Below, piece by piece: positions 50,601 to 53,359 of a stretch of 64,000 bases of DNA (positions are counted from its first letter, which is position 1; each line of letters opens with the position of its first letter). The position numbers and the translations under genes were made by a program. Source of the DNA: Anastrepha obliqua (lineage: Eukaryota > Arthropoda > Insecta > Diptera > Tephritidae); contig NC_072895.1 in NCBI RefSeq assembly GCF_027943255.1, positions 28,618,001 to 28,682,000 of the forward strand, written 5' to 3'. The notes beneath the pieces are model-generated. The model was not told the DNA's origin. It worked only from the letters and a program-made list of their open reading frames with translations, and searched no databases.

Positions 50601-53359
50601 GTCAAGAATATCGCGGCTACGGCTGCGGCTGCAGATTTTGCTGAGAACGAATAAACATCAACCAGACGGCGGACCACGCAATTGGGCTGCACCAAGCGGA
50701 CCCTCACCGTGAATGCTAATGAAATGCATATTCTCGTACAAAGTAAGGCTGCCGCGAAAGTGATTCGGCAGCCGAACATTTCCGACGATCATTTTACATG
50801 CATTCACACACTCGTCCAATCAGTCGTTGTTCAGATGGCAACGAAGTAACATTGCGTTGATTTTTTTTTCACTAACGTCAGATCATCAGCTCATTCTGTC
50901 AAATTCGCCTGATAACCGGCCGGATAACCGTTTGTTATTGACCTTACCTTCAACATCTGACGACATCTGGCGATGTCCTTAAAGCATTTCGGAGCTTGCA
51001 ACCGCTAGATCTTCAAATTCGAACGGAAGCGATGAAAGCGGCGTACAGGCTCAAGTTAAACGGAGTCTGGGGAAATGAAGAAAGCACTGGCCACTGTCAG
51101 ATATACCACCAGTTATCGGAGCAGTGCACACTGTTCTCGATGCCATCGGGTGCCTTTCGTTAGCTTCGGTAGGAAGTATGCTGTTTTGATCCCAAACAGA
51201 TATCAATGGTTAAGTCCAGAGAACCTATTAACGGGATACCAGCACACTTTCTACACCGACGGATCCAAAACCAGTGATGATAGTTAGACGAAGACACTAA
51301 GTACTCTTATGCCACAGGACAGATGGCCACGGCATTCCTTACGGAAGTCTATGCCATCTTGAATGTGGCGTACTGGCTAATTGAGAAAAAGTGGCGGGGC
51401 AGCAGTATTGGAATTTGTAGTGACAGCCAAACTGCACTGAAAGCCCTTGCTAACCCACGCTACTCTTCGAAGTTAGTCGGTGATTGTAAGACAAAACTGG
51501 ACAGTGTTGCAAAACAGAACAAAGTTAGTCTTATTTGGGTGCCTGGACACTGTGGTATTACAGGGAACGAGCTAGCTGATAAATTGGCAAATGAAGGCTC
51601 TACAAGTATGCCACTAGGCCCTGAACCCTTTCTAGGTGTCAATACCGCATCGATTCAACTATGGATTGACGACTTCATGCGGTCTAGCCATAGAGGTCGT
51701 TGGTCTGAGTTGAACTCGTGCAGAGTAGCCAAGTGCTTTGTGAAAGAACCAAACAGGAACATTGCGACATTTCTCCTAAAACTCAGCAGAAAGGACCCGA
51801 AAGTACTGGTGGGTGTAATCACGGGGCACAATGCCTCTGGTCAGTATATGTCTGCCATGGGGGTCCTTGACAGCTCGATATGCCTATCCTGTCTTGATGA
51901 TGACGACACTGCAGAGCATTTTCTCTGTAGCTGTGCGGCGTTTTGAAGAATCAGACTTGGGATATTGGGTTGCGATATACTGAGTATGGATATAGTTCAT
52001 ACTCTTCCTCTTCCGGATCTCTTAAGATTCATCAATGAATCCAAGAAATTTGTAGAAAAGTGACCTGAAACTAATTTATCCGTCTTAACACCCACTTTTT
52101 TTCTTTTCTATCTCAATTCTTTCTACTGAAATCTATCCAGGTGTAGTATAATGGTTTCCTGACTGAGTGTTTGGACTTATCCAACCCCCCAACAAATCTA
52201 ATGTAATCTAATCTGACCTCACCTTCTCAATTCTTTTCACCATACAAGATCTTCGTTTTTGGGTGCTGAAAATTTGCGAGTGTTGCACGAAAAGTCATTA
52301 CATTTGTACGCTCAAAGCAACTTCGTTTTGTCGCGTCGCTCGCCGTTCATTGGCGATATGGTCACAATTACTGACGAGCGCTGCAAGGCCTTGATAAACG
52401 ACTTCTTACTGCCGTCATTGGGTAAGCGGGGCTTGGCGAATATGTAGCTTGAACAAGGCGGTGCAACCGCACACAAGCGCGTGCCTCAATGGATATTGTG
52501 AAGAAAGCGTTTCCTGGTCGCGTAATCTTATGTTTTGGCGAGTTAACATAGCCCGCTGTATCGGCCGGTTTCACCATCCCAGACTTCTTTTATTGCGGCT
52601 ACTTGAAGTCGCGGGCTCAGACAATGGCAGCTCTTAAGAAGAATATTCGATTCCTAGGAGTTTCACCGGAAATCTTGCGGAAAGTCCTGAAAAATGCGAT
52701 AAAACAGGCACAAATGCGCATCACCACTGGCGGCAGCCACTTGACGGATATCATCTTTTCTTCTTAACAGAAATAATTGTAAAGATCGAAATAAATATTT
52801 GCATCACTCGAAATCATTTTCTTGATTTAGTAAAAAAGTTACTCAAAAAGAAAATTGGATGATACACAGCCTTGGCTAAAAGTATGAAGCGTCCTACTTA
52901 AATACGAGTAATTTCAAATGTGGCTACCAAAGTGTCCGCTAAAGGGGGGTGTCCGCTTAAGAGAGAGTTAACTGCATTTTGGATCCTCTACTAAAAATGT
53001 CTATGAATTTCTATTCTGATTAAAACTTAAAAATAAACCCCAACTTGTAGGGACTTCAATTTCGTAACGCAACAAAATTGTTTACTGGGGCACTTAGTAC
53101 ATTTACATTGGTTCTAGTTGTCACCAATACCATCACAAGTGCTACACATACATACCTACATATCTTTTTTATCAATTTTATCGCTACAACTGCTGCTTGC
53201 ACTTTTAACTTCTTCACTGCCTGGGTTATACAAAATTTATGTACATTCAAATCTAAATAAAACTGACCTCATTTGTATTCCACCGATGTCGCTGTGACGG
53301 GAAACTGTCAGCTCTTGGCAAGCTTTCCAAATTGTCTGGAAGTTTGATAGGTTCGCCAT
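1..53359 (-). CDS. Camta: Camta, calmodulin-binding transcription activator (partial gene, 18 exons in window)
   Basis: Eighteen minus-strand exons with canonical GT/AG borders join into one frame of 1778 complete codons. Domain order is CG-1 (residues about 20-140), low-complexity Gln/Asn/Ser region (about 274-1080), TIG/IPT fold (about 1088-1170), ankyrin repeats (about 1240-1335), linker, and three IQ motifs (about 1650-1705). This is the CAMTA architecture. CAMTAs are nuclear factors that bind DNA through CG-1 and respond to calcium through calmodulin at the IQ motifs; the fly orthologue is known from photoreceptor signalling. The first visible exon starts mid-codon, so the initiator exon is further 5'. 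The last visible exon ends mid-codon at 91, so the 3' end lies to the left. Introns range from under 100 bp to about 23 kb. Exon borders were read by eye; phases agree throughout. Confidence 0.97.
91..508 (-). CDS. Camta: Camta exon 18: IQ calmodulin-binding motifs
   Basis: 418 nt between CTCATAG and GTGAGT. DTEQRELYEAAKCIQKAYRS matches the vertebrate DHEQRELYEAA block. Three IQ-type motifs follow: CIQKAYRSYKGR, VIQNYYRRYKQY and VIQHGYRSYCRNKRF, expected to bind calmodulin. Then comes a Ser/Gln-rich tail (QSSSMSTGIELSAGDSQ). It ends with two bases of a split codon, so at least one more exon lies off the left edge. Confidence 0.96.
580..1920 (-). mobile_element. Dead LINE with RNase H (intron, sense to Camta)
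   Basis: Reading the minus strand gives broken pieces of a non-LTR ORF2 C-terminus: a TDGS strand (about 1500), then LIWIPDHRNIEENEIADELA (about 1190, with D for G in WIPGH), each a standard RNase H motif, in different frames. A run of TACCTACC at the 3' end near 580 looks like a LINE tail. Several frameshifts and stops make it a pseudogene. Confidence 0.75.
2104..2467 (-). CDS. Camta: Camta exon 17: Ser/Pro-rich linker before IQ motifs
   Basis: 364 nt between CACGTCAG and GTGAGT. It starts NEADEMMVLGSPLTEPLN, continues through a Ser/Pro-rich stretch, and ends LTEFLHASSSSQYPFEADFS then KLTLT, matching SEFLSAS...FAQLTLS of vertebrates. It ends with one base of a split Asp. Confidence 0.93.
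2534..2601 (-). CDS. Camta: Camta exon 16: conserved LAEHII motif
   Basis: 68 nt between TTTGTAG and GTAGGC. It encodes DSDAKVLTLAEHIIAAMPER and IK, matching NMMTLAEHIIEATPDRIK of vertebrate CAMTA1, a conserved short helix before the IQ region. This motif fixes the reading frame on both sides. Confidence 0.93.
2610..3600. other. Intron 15-16, AT-rich with simple repeats
   Basis: No coding signal. It holds an ACATATAC-type microsatellite near 2725-2755, three tandem GATTTTT units near 3150-3182, and (AATAAT) runs near 3050. Nothing else recognised. Confidence 0.6.
3603..3722 (-). CDS. Camta: Camta exon 15: probable in-frame cassette exon
   Basis: Acceptor TATATCAG; donor TAG|GTCAGT gives 120 nt, a multiple of three. 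It encodes CEVSTGDSSPLPDKDHDD and NDDVNDVTISNENDAIVG, an acidic Ser/Asp/Asn segment. Inclusion or skipping both keep the downstream frame (FAL-C...G-DSDAK or FAL-W-DSDAK). A second donor GTAGGT four bases upstream would give 116 nt and shift the frame. No transcript evidence is available here. Confidence 0.75.
3997..4112 (-). CDS. Camta: Camta exon 14: linker
   Basis: 116 nt between TTGCAG and GTAAGT. Completing Ser it reads FDAHDNFNLAVESSLDTLAA, then TNSLLSPSRKMDFAL, ending in one base of a split codon. SLLSPSRK resembles a proline-directed phosphosite (inference). It can splice in phase either to the cassette exon at 3603-3722 or directly to exon 16. Confidence 0.87.
4177..4297 (-). mobile_element. 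tRNA-derived SINE, 3' half (split copy)
   Basis: Minus-strand sequence carries the family body: CTGTAGGTCCCTC, ATTTGTGAAACAACATCAAGA, CACCACAAATAGGAGGAGGA and the terminal GCGCCAATTATA. The 5' half of the same copy lies at 5022-5188, separated by about 700 bp of unrelated DNA. Confidence 0.8.
4298..4991. mobile_element. Unclassified insertion inside a SINE (possible solo LTR)
   Basis: About 694 bp splits one SINE into two collinear halves. Its ends are the inverted repeat TGAAACTT (4298) and AAGTTTCA (4984-4991), TG...CA as in LTRs. No target duplication was found, and about 30 bp follow before SINE sequence resumes. Repeated GGCG/TTTTTGGCG motifs lie inside. Class uncertain. Confidence 0.4.
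5022..5188 (-). mobile_element. tRNA-derived SINE, 5' half with tRNA-like head
   Basis: On the minus strand it begins CCGTCGTAGCCGAATGAGTT (A-box-like TAGCCGAATG) and carries GTAGGTTCGAATCTCGG, which contains a perfect B box GGTTCGAATCT. It then runs into GCGGTCGCCCCTCGGCAGG-type body. The two promoter boxes identify a Pol III tRNA-derived SINE. Confidence 0.85.
5284..5935 (+). mobile_element. Deleted mariner remnant
   Basis: An N-terminal mariner-type start, MERFTPQQRLKIVQMYYENQ (at 5370), is followed by a large internal deletion that jumps to the catalytic-domain region (LHPLKTTVWCG, GIIGPYFLKDEPDAHLTVNS). Stops and frameshifts interrupt it. The same family recurs at 29577-30131 and 55045-57442. 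Confidence 0.75.
6035..6765 (+). mobile_element. LINE ORF2 3' fragment
   Basis: It starts with WILGHKGIDEN (RNase H end), then a degenerate linker, then GTGHCLTPHHTAKMRLVPSD, a Cys/His segment and EHLLCHCPALSRTQQ, the terminal zinc-knuckle of I/Jockey-type LINEs. Several stops. It ends in a CACCTAATCTAACCTAG-type tail. Confidence 0.75.
6770..7440. other. Unclassified intron sequence with a 90-codon ORF
   Basis: A plus-strand open frame (6904-7176) reads MQARYVLEGFARLCSYIHID and onward; I do not recognise it and see no motif. The rest is AT-rich without features. Probably chance or an old repeat. Confidence 0.35.
7530..7800 (+). mobile_element. LINE RT 5' fragment
   Basis: The plus strand encodes FSGLANDPTPGEDGFPPILL and KNCASSLAKPLTIIFNKSL, the conserved opening of the non-LTR reverse transcriptase (GPDGIPP-type followed by PLTILFNKSL). 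The rest of the RT is missing. Confidence 0.8.
7907..8052 (-). CDS. Camta: Camta exon 13: linker
   Basis: 146 nt between GCAACAG and GTGAGT. It reads LTDIHSKSLNTNEQLYDVKD, then NEHVFTTFDALDMQRS and ends FLRPVAVA plus two bases of Ser. It has no recognised domain; it is placed by phase, splice signals and lack of stops. A LINE RT fragment ends about 120 bp to the left of the donor. Confidence 0.87.
8135..8240 (-). CDS. Camta: Camta exon 12: helical linker
   Basis: 106 nt between CCCTTAG and GTAAGT. Completing the split Gly gives GHKALISEICRLEEERVKQT and KKSTFGNLSLSLNKYS. GHxxL follows the ankyrin block as in vertebrate CAMTA (GHVKLAECLEHL). The charged stretch may form a helix. No known domain. 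Confidence 0.9.
8659..8970 (-). mobile_element. tRNA-derived SINE with poly(A) tail
   Basis: Minus-strand copy: head at about 8970, B-box-like AAGTTCGAATCTTC near 8915, body to CACAACAAATAGGAGGAGGA and GCTCGGCCAATC. It is followed by A-rich sequence including a run of 30 T (plus strand) at 8659-8688, which looks like its poly(A) tail. Internally diverged. Confidence 0.8.
9180..10295. repeat. T-rich low-complexity block with higher-order repeat
   Basis: Over 1.1 kb of TTTTATAATTTTATTTTTT-like sequence. A longer module, from TTTTTTATGATATAATTTTT through TTTCTATATTTATTATAATT, appears at about 9221 and again at about 9668 (about 447 bp apart), with partial copies near 9500 and 10110. No gene. 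Confidence 0.75.
10640..11050 (-). mobile_element. DNA-transposon remnant, inverted relative of 50535-50960
   Basis: It contains GAACGACTGATTGGACGAGT and GAAAAAAATCAACGTAATC, which match, in reverse complement, ACTCGTCCAATCAGTCGTTG and GCGTTGATTTTTTTTTC at 50810-50870. Both fragments belong to one element in opposite orientation. No intact ORF; the strand is arbitrary. Confidence 0.55.
11136..11437 (+). mobile_element. tRNA-derived SINE, near full length
   Basis: It starts GCCATAGCCGAGTGGCTTGG, a clear A box (TAGCCGAGTGG). The B-box region is disturbed (GTAGGTTGGGTTGGAAT). The body follows with GAGTCTATTTCTGCCATGG and CTGTAGGTCCCTCCATTTGT, ending CCAAGCGCCAATTATGTA. It lies about 55 bp from the exon 11 donor, antisense to Camta. 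Confidence 0.87.
11493..11614 (-). CDS. Camta: Camta exon 11: last ankyrin repeat
   Basis: 122 nt between TTTACAG and GTACGT. It continues the repeat as AWACARNHVEMATILYKWN and later QQTPLDIANFKG, with the final Gly split. This corresponds to WACALGHLEAAVVLYKWD in vertebrates. A SINE ends about 55 bp to the left of its donor. Confidence 0.94.
11671..11937 (-). CDS. Camta: Camta exon 10: ankyrin repeats
   Basis: 267 nt (89 codons) between TTTATAG and GTGAGT. After a helical lead-in (FEQQTLLLHKNFEEQL) it shows ankyrin consensus GMTLLHFAAALGYSKLVCAL, then DVYGYTPL at the exon end. It aligns with GMTLLHLAAAQGYATLIQTL of vertebrate CAMTA1. Ankyrin repeats mediate protein-protein contacts. Confidence 0.95.
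12022..13248 (-). CDS. Camta: Camta exon 9: polyQ/polyA region and TIG domain
   Basis: 1227 nt (409 codons, phase 0) between CTTGCAG and GTGAGT. The first two thirds hold several polyQ runs, a 17-residue polyAla run near residue 950, and acidic stretches. The last third is the TIG/IPT immunoglobulin-like fold: ICDFSPEWAYTEGGVKVLVA, GPW, VLRCYCPPHEAGFATLQVSC, VLFEYK. In CAMTAs this fold helps with dimerisation or DNA binding. It ends ALIDEKMQVKAEASVTL. Confidence 0.95.
13310..14560. repeat. A-rich minisatellite-like array
   Basis: About 1.25 kb of A-rich sequence in which a core close to TACGAAAAAAGTAAATAAG followed by AATAATAAAAAATAAAGTG recurs about eleven times (near 13356, 13459, 13630, 13707, 13945, 14055, 14158, 14235, 14375 and others), 70-170 bp apart. 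Long Phe/Ile/Leu reading frames here are compositional artefacts. Confidence 0.75.
14570..15640 (+). mobile_element. Mosaic of LINE ORF2 3' pieces
   Basis: Plus-strand pieces include RRGRPRSTW (about 14920), then TLGFLQEIWNASYISRRTKL, LQVFANRCLRKILKIFWPN and RKRKWRWIGHVLRRGNGDIW (15100-15430), the typical C-terminal region of CR1/Jockey-like elements that use WIGHVLRR. Two overlapping C-terminal pieces in a row suggest two insertions. Frameshifts throughout. Confidence 0.8.
15828..17087 (+). mobile_element. Complete-length but dead mariner element
   Basis: Inverted ends match: CGAGGGCAGTTCAATAAGTA at 15828 and, in reverse complement, CGAAGGGGGTTCAATAAGTA at 17087, each next to a TA dinucleotide. 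The 1260 bp is the usual mariner length. The broken transposase shows GGKQCEEIKAKLEAVYGDSS, TADETTPETKQQSKEWIS and FWDANGVIFMDFLEKG, with several frameshifts; the expected HH/YT residues after TADE are missing. Inactive. Confidence 0.92.
17090..17590. other. Intron 8-9 remainder
   Basis: AT-rich intron between the mariner and exon 8. A segment with TTTTCAACATTGAATAAATTTC near 17328 recurs near 24090, together with GTCCAAAATGCTTGAATCAC-like sequence (17435 and 24200), showing a shared old repeat. No gene. Confidence 0.45.
17601..19163 (-). CDS. Camta: Camta exon 8: giant Gln/Asn/Ser-rich exon
   Basis: 1563 nt (521 codons, phase 0) between GCGCTAG and GTGAGC. It opens LYSRWSERRLRDASEQ and is then dominated by polyQ, polyN, His-Gln, Ser/Thr and two polyGly runs. 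No folded domain is visible. CAMTA proteins carry their activation region here, so this is probably an intrinsically disordered activation segment (inference). CAG/CAA-rich runs predict length variation between individuals. The start extends about 100 nt 5' of the first Met in this exon. Confidence 0.9.
19240..19491 (-). CDS. Camta: Camta exon 7: Cys-rich linker
   Basis: 252 nt (84 codons, phase 0 both ends) between CTCAAAG and GTAGGT. It begins TAETVESLVCQLMEKQR, matching the EQLVQQIL helix after CG-1 in vertebrates, and continues through a Cys-containing patch (CGCGDASCADGKTCSH) that resembles the Cys/His patch of CAMTA1 at the same place. The patch may bind a metal; that is inference. It ends NGGTPNVVVGQK. 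Confidence 0.92.
19571..19626 (-). CDS. Camta: Camta exon 6: short acidic exon
   Basis: 56 nt between TCTGCAG and GTAAGT. After completing a split Leu it reads STVTSDDDSDSGNDIEIS, a short acidic Ser/Asp segment after CG-1. It occupies the position of the variable linker in vertebrate CAMTA. Function unknown; such sequence could carry casein-kinase sites, which is inference. Confidence 0.88.
19735..20085. other. Unclassified intron sequence
   Basis: Fairly GC-balanced 350 bp between exon 6 and a SINE. Short frames on both strands; no motif I can name. Possibly an old repeat. Confidence 0.3.
20091..20371 (+). mobile_element. tRNA-derived SINE
   Basis: Head CGACCGCCGTAGCCGAATG (A box), a rearranged B-box region, then CTAATAGCGGTCGCC, CGAGTGTATTTCTGCCATC and GTGTACGCGCCAATTAATTA, followed by T-rich sequence. 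Antisense to Camta. Confidence 0.87.
20395..20995 (+). mobile_element. LINE 3' tail fragment
   Basis: It encodes EYYLCYCLALAKKRPSYL, a decayed form of the terminal EHFLCxCPALxxxR motif, then a 3' UTR ending GCTGCTACAACAATAACAAC, a CAA-rich tail typical of fly LINEs. Confidence 0.65.
21000..21600 (+). mobile_element. LINE RNase H fragment
   Basis: VKLYWIPQRNVVLGNVEAD at about 21127 is a decayed RNase H motif (VxLIWVPGHxGIxGNExAD). The following sequence is in several frames with many stops. The downstream span 21600-21900 has nothing recognised. Confidence 0.6.
21932..22076 (-). CDS. Camta: Camta exon 5: end of CG-1
   Basis: About 145 nt between CCTCAG and GTAAGT. It encodes NPDIVLVHYLNVPYPDD, then MAVIAPSITLWGDKKEWTKD and ELVSQLKPM, the C-terminal CG-1 segment with the conserved KEW and QLKPM motifs. 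The left border is certain to within one base; the length that keeps phase is 145 nt. It ends with one base of a split Leu codon. Confidence 0.94.
22255..24020. repeat. AT-rich array of diverged tandem units (intron 4-5)
   Basis: A motif near AAAACTGGCCTTTTAAATAT followed by CTGGTTTTTTAAATAT recurs at about 22265, 22545, 22670, 22850, 23005, 23210, 23370, 23585 and 23735. Some units are preceded by GATTGAAGCATCGTTGTTCA (22520, 22820). Unit length varies from about 130 to 280 bp. No gene. Confidence 0.7.
24473..24544 (-). CDS. Camta: Camta exon 4: CG-1 continued
   Basis: 72 nt, exactly 24 codons, between TTTATAG and GTGAGT. It encodes CIYGCYVHSAILPTFHRR followed by CYWLLQ, nearly identical to vertebrate CAMTA1. 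Phase 0 at both ends. It was too short for a long-ORF scan and was found by following the protein. Confidence 0.96.
24550..26630. other. Intron 3-4, mostly unique sequence
   Basis: About 2 kb free of recognised transposons, with more balanced composition at 25000-25800 and 25900-26300. It holds open frames up to 152 codons that show no domain and no codon pattern like Camta. It could contain regulatory elements; nothing can be assigned from sequence alone. Confidence 0.4.
26635..26770 (-). CDS. Camta: Camta exon 3: basic core of CG-1
   Basis: 136 nt between TTTGCAG and GTAATG. The frame reads PKSGSLLLYSRKKVRYRRDG, then YCWKKRKDGKTTREDHMKLK and VQGTE. This Arg/Lys-rich stretch is the most conserved part of CG-1 and carries the likely nuclear-localisation and DNA-contact residues. 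The donor GTAATG is slightly weak (T at +5 where G is preferred). A dead antisense LINE starts about 85 bp to the right. Confidence 0.96.
26855..27715 (+). mobile_element. LINE RNase H and C-terminal region
   Basis: Plus strand: WYTDGSKTLQGVGAGIVE (first catalytic Asp), FHAELFAKMETGQII, ILSDSQSVL, VSLISVPGHEGHEENEKADF (decayed VPGHxGxxGNExAD), then LCGAPTGHFACNKHFSIIGL and CRFCCDEEEAMEHLI zinc-knuckle. A few stops. It begins about 85 bp from Camta exon 3, antisense. Confidence 0.88.
27720..28340. other. Unclassified intron sequence
   Basis: Mixed sequence between LINE remnants. CGGTCCCCAGTGGCCGAAGA near 28260 is a GC-rich island I cannot name. No coding feature. Confidence 0.3.
28340..28480 (+). 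mobile_element. LINE 3' tail fragment
   Basis: CTGAATATGGATCACCTACA through CGAACTTCTCAGATTCATGA resembles the C-terminus of the LINE at 51060-52240 (CTGAGTATGGATATAGTTCA ... TCTTAAGATTCATCAATGAA). Short and decayed. Confidence 0.5.
28780..29165 (+). mobile_element. LINE ORF2 C-terminal fragment
   Basis: It encodes, in shifting frames, YEYHQMDKSKA, CTFCDSLVENADHVFFVCPR (reading across a stop) and NLVDIMLDSEEHWSARIVIT, the typical Cys-His ending of Jockey/R1-type ORF2. Degenerate. Confidence 0.7.
29405..29577 (+). mobile_element. tRNA-derived SINE, 3'-truncated
   Basis: Head GGCCACCGTAGTCAAATGGC, body CTAATAGCGGT, GAGTGTATTTCTGACATGAA and CTGTAGGTGCCTCCATTTGT. It stops at GGAACAACATCTCGGCC, joined directly to a mariner remnant; the 3' end is missing. 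Confidence 0.82.
29577..30131 (+). mobile_element. Mariner remnant, 3' half
   Basis: Begins inside the transposase (GTGAATGGCGAACGCTGTCG), continues through CAATTTATCTCTCATCTCGG and the frame EVLEANITKVIHEIPIDVPQ, and ends CTCTAAATTGATCACCCTTT, the terminal repeat shared with the copy ending at 57442. No 5' half here. Confidence 0.85.
30228..30295 (-). CDS. Camta: Camta exon 2: CG-1 continued
   Basis: 68 nt between TTCCAG and GTGAGT. It encodes EIAAILISFDKHNEWQSKEV and then KT plus a split Arg, continuing the HRWNTNE motif of the previous exon in phase 0. It aligns with the CG-1 segment EIAAYLITFEKHEEW of vertebrate CAMTA1. The exon lies about 100 bp from a mariner remnant that ends near 30131. 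Confidence 0.94.
30715..31870 (+). mobile_element. Jockey-clade LINE RT remnant
   Basis: SYRPISLLSSLSKLFEILLK, HQFGFREKHGTIEQVTRISS and AIFLDVAQAFDRVWHEGLVY are RT motifs 1-3; FADDTAILC (about 31190) is the catalytic YADD-type box; LTYLGVRWDRHLTWKRHIE follows. Stops and frameshifts abound. The stretch 31880-32260 to its right is AT-rich and unassigned. Confidence 0.9.
32262..33300 (-). mobile_element. LINE with long open RNase H/C-terminal frame
   Basis: An open frame of 279 codons (33280-32441) carries FQAEVCAIWYAAKTLLEKRI, FFTDSQAAVRALSSSY, VQVIWIPGHSGFEGNYKADE (N-K for N-E), FITGHCLLGTHARRLAVPQN and a Cys-rich knuckle. This is RNase H plus the C-terminus of an I/Loa-like ORF2. The 3' UTR ends near CACCCTTAAACCAACCAACA. 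It lacks the RT, so it is 5'-truncated. It is sense to Camta. Confidence 0.9.
33440..34420. repeat. Direct duplication with T-rich cores
   Basis: Two units share TTCGTAATTAGATAAA (33512, 33955), AAAATCAGTT with a T-rich run, CCCACACATA (33721, 34279) and ACTGCGAGGCT (33836, 34388), about 445-560 bp apart. The link GTAGCCAATAAAATTATCGC GATTGACAATGGCAA-type sequence also occurs at 30612. No gene. Confidence 0.7.
34425..36118. other. Intron 1-2 unique stretch
   Basis: No recognised transposon. It contains a (CA)n run near 34961-34988 and ATACACATA-type microsatellites near 35330-35370 and 35460-35480. Short frames carry Cys/Val/Tyr from the microsatellites and are not genes. Confidence 0.45.
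36150..36945 (+). mobile_element. 5'-truncated rosa/maT-like Tc1-mariner remnant
   Basis: Plus-strand transposase pieces: DLTPKQQQDRLERAKELLRL, TRRQHPTQVMVWATVTANGR, WSMEPGVKANAKYYRESILE, FQQDSATSHKARVNEEW (catalytic QQD) and DRLKAIVKAKGGHIEQK (end). Frameshifted. It ends AATTGGTCGGACACTG. It resembles the rosa-type elements reported in tephritids (from memory). It lies inside the outer mariner. Confidence 0.78.
37621..37685. repeat. Short tandem repeat, about 15-bp unit
   Basis: Four imperfect copies of CTTCCAAGCTCCCAGA sit inside the minus-strand transposase remnant. They break the frame there, so the expansion followed or accompanied decay of the transposase. Confidence 0.75.
39590..39965 (+). 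mobile_element. Fused LINE scrap and mariner C-terminus
   Basis: AAITDFGIPTKLIQL (39685) is the LINE RT motif FGIPTKLIRL. It is followed at once by HPPYSPDLAPSNYHHFPPLQ and FLSDKISVTRGDCENRLLEF, the C-terminal catalytic region of a mariner (SPDLAPSD with D changed to N). Two dead elements abut. Confidence 0.72.
40020..40285 (+). mobile_element. Possible transposase C-terminal scrap
   Basis: The frame IKVAVGEIIAETRKN then GGNRLNKIRRDFS loosely resembles the last helix of mariner transposases (W.R...C....GGHLNEI). Weak; it could be unrelated. Confidence 0.35.
40500..41650. repeat. Minisatellite, nine units of about 113 or 150 bp
   Basis: The core CATGCTCAGGCTGACGGAAA begins near 40561, 40691, 40842, 40954, 41103, 41217, 41331, 41425 and 41571. 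Spacings are 130, 151, 112, 149, 114, 114, 94 and 146 bp. Long units hold an extra copy of TTTCACTAAAATTTTGCACG AGAG-type sequence. ATCGATTT links adjacent units. Confidence 0.9.
41650..42350. repeat. T-rich low-complexity block
   Basis: TTATTTTATTTTTTTATTAT-type runs interrupted by AATTATGAACGCTATCAGTT (41847) and AAGTTATGAGCGTTATCGAT (42146), which derive from the neighbouring minisatellite core. Translated Phe/Leu/Tyr frames are artefacts. Confidence 0.7.
42360..43945. other. Unique intron region with promoter-like sequence
   Basis: Transposon-free 1.6 kb in the 23-kb intron between Camta exons 1 and 2. It is GC-richer at 43210-43450. See the separate promoter entry at 43150-43190. No protein-coding gene was recognised. 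Confidence 0.45.
43150..43190 (-). promoter_or_regulatory. Candidate internal Camta promoter (TATA and initiator)
   Basis: Reading the minus strand, CCTATAAAACACC is followed by GGACAGTGAGA. The A of the initiator-like ACAGT (43156) lies 29 bp after the first T of the TATA box (43185), the spacing expected for an insect core promoter. The region is free of transposons and relatively GC-rich upstream. Inference only. Confidence 0.35.
43948..44119. mobile_element. Small MITE, 172 bp
   Basis: Ends are inverted: CAGTGTAATCTTTCTTAAGC at the left and, reversed from the right, CAGTGTACTCTCTCCTAACG, both continuing GGAC. TA precedes the left end. One matching end occurs alone at 52930-52974. The TIR form suggests a Tc1/mariner/pogo-type MITE (inference). 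Confidence 0.65.
44190..45495. repeat. A-rich minisatellite array with conserved core
   Basis: The core TTTAATAAAATATAAATAAA followed by TTGTCAAAA recurs about twelve times (44199, 44348, 44695, 44783, 44850, 44945, 45037, 45130, 45295, 45355, 45465 and one damaged copy) at about 85-95 bp over most of the array. Sequence between cores is variable A-rich. A LINE tail at 44411-44620 interrupts it. Confidence 0.85.
44411..44620 (+). mobile_element. Short 5'-truncated LINE tail, same family as 32262-33300
   Basis: CAGTACTCTCGAACCTGAAA through GGTCACCCTTAAACCAACCA matches the last about 200 bp of the minus-strand LINE at 32262-33300 almost base for base, including GCACTCCGATGCGGGGTCAC. It ends in (AACC)n. 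Confidence 0.93.
45500..46430. other. Intron sequence, no gene recognised
   Basis: Contains TATGTATGTACGTATG-type simple sequence (45610) and otherwise mixed unique DNA. No transposon or gene motif. 46430-46720 holds a Lys/Arg-rich frame that I cannot identify. Confidence 0.4.
46790..47700 (+). mobile_element. LINE RNase H and C-terminus
   Basis: Decayed RNase H (IYSNSQVAIRALR, IRAPGHSDIE, WADELANKV) is followed by LVGILTGHCPLGIHAVKFGT, FCRSCLEVEME and HLLLSCPAL, the standard end of an I-type ORF2. Frameshifted. Confidence 0.85.
47700..49490. other. Mostly unique intron region with a 163-codon minus-strand ORF
   Basis: No transposon recognised. A minus-strand frame (48954-48463) of 163 codons is Lys/Ser/Thr-rich with AACAAC-type composition resembling fly 5' leaders; no domain. 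CAGTGAC initiator-like sequence lies about 110 bp 5' of its ATG. It could be a leader exon of Camta or chance. Confidence 0.35.
49500..50130 (+). mobile_element. LINE RT remnant with YADD box
   Basis: LLRIFKSYLRQRKLLYDT, VTFGAVQGSIVGPDLWNLSH (RT motif QGSxxGP) and VVGYADDVVPVILV (catalytic YADD intact) occur in one open frame of 73 codons, then FWLKDHGLELAKQKN and HLGIQLDYKVTF. R1/I-like. 5' and 3' parts missing. Confidence 0.9.
50535..50960 (+). mobile_element. DNA-transposon remnant, inverted relative of 10640-11050
   Basis: Opens ACAGGGTGGCGCAAAATTAA, a typical terminal sequence, and carries ACTCGTCCAATCAGTCGTTG and TCAGATGGCAACGAAGTAA, which pair with 10840-10880 in reverse complement. 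A frame with GPRNWAAPSGPS lies inside. No transposase recognised. Confidence 0.55.
51060..52240 (+). mobile_element. LINE ORF2 C-terminal part with open RNase H
   Basis: HTFYTDGSKTSDDS (51240) is followed after a stop by an open frame of 207 codons (51323-51946): FLTEVYAILNVAYWLIEKKW, ICSDSQTALKAL, VSLIWVPGHCGITGNELADK, VGVITGHNASGQYMSAMG, CLSCLDDDDTAEHFLCSCAA. RNase H catalytic acidic residues are present. The 3' end reads CAACAAATCTAATGTAATCTA. 5'-truncated. Confidence 0.93.
52250..52870 (+). mobile_element. Mariner-type remnant
   Basis: SRRSPFIGDMVTITDERCKA then LINDFLLPSLG resembles the central transposase (TVTSERYxxMINDFxLP) with a QGGATAHT catalytic-type motif (LEQGGATAHTSACLNGY). Later pieces are out of frame and run to TTCTTAACAGAAATAATTGT. 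Confidence 0.65.
52930..52974. mobile_element. Isolated MITE end
   Basis: GTGTCCGCTTAAGAGAGAGT TAACTG matches the terminal repeat of the MITE at 43948-44119. No partner end was found nearby. Confidence 0.5.
53268..53359 (-). CDS. Camta: Camta exon 1 in window: start of CG-1
   Basis: Acceptor TTTACAG precedes and donor GTCAGT follows. The frame gives GEPIKLPDNLESLPR and ends RHRWNTNE, the hallmark entry into the CG-1 DNA-binding domain. It begins with two bases of a split codon (probably Asp), so a further 5' coding exon must exist. An ATG sits directly at the acceptor but in another frame, so it is not the start. The next exon is about 23 kb away. Confidence 0.93.
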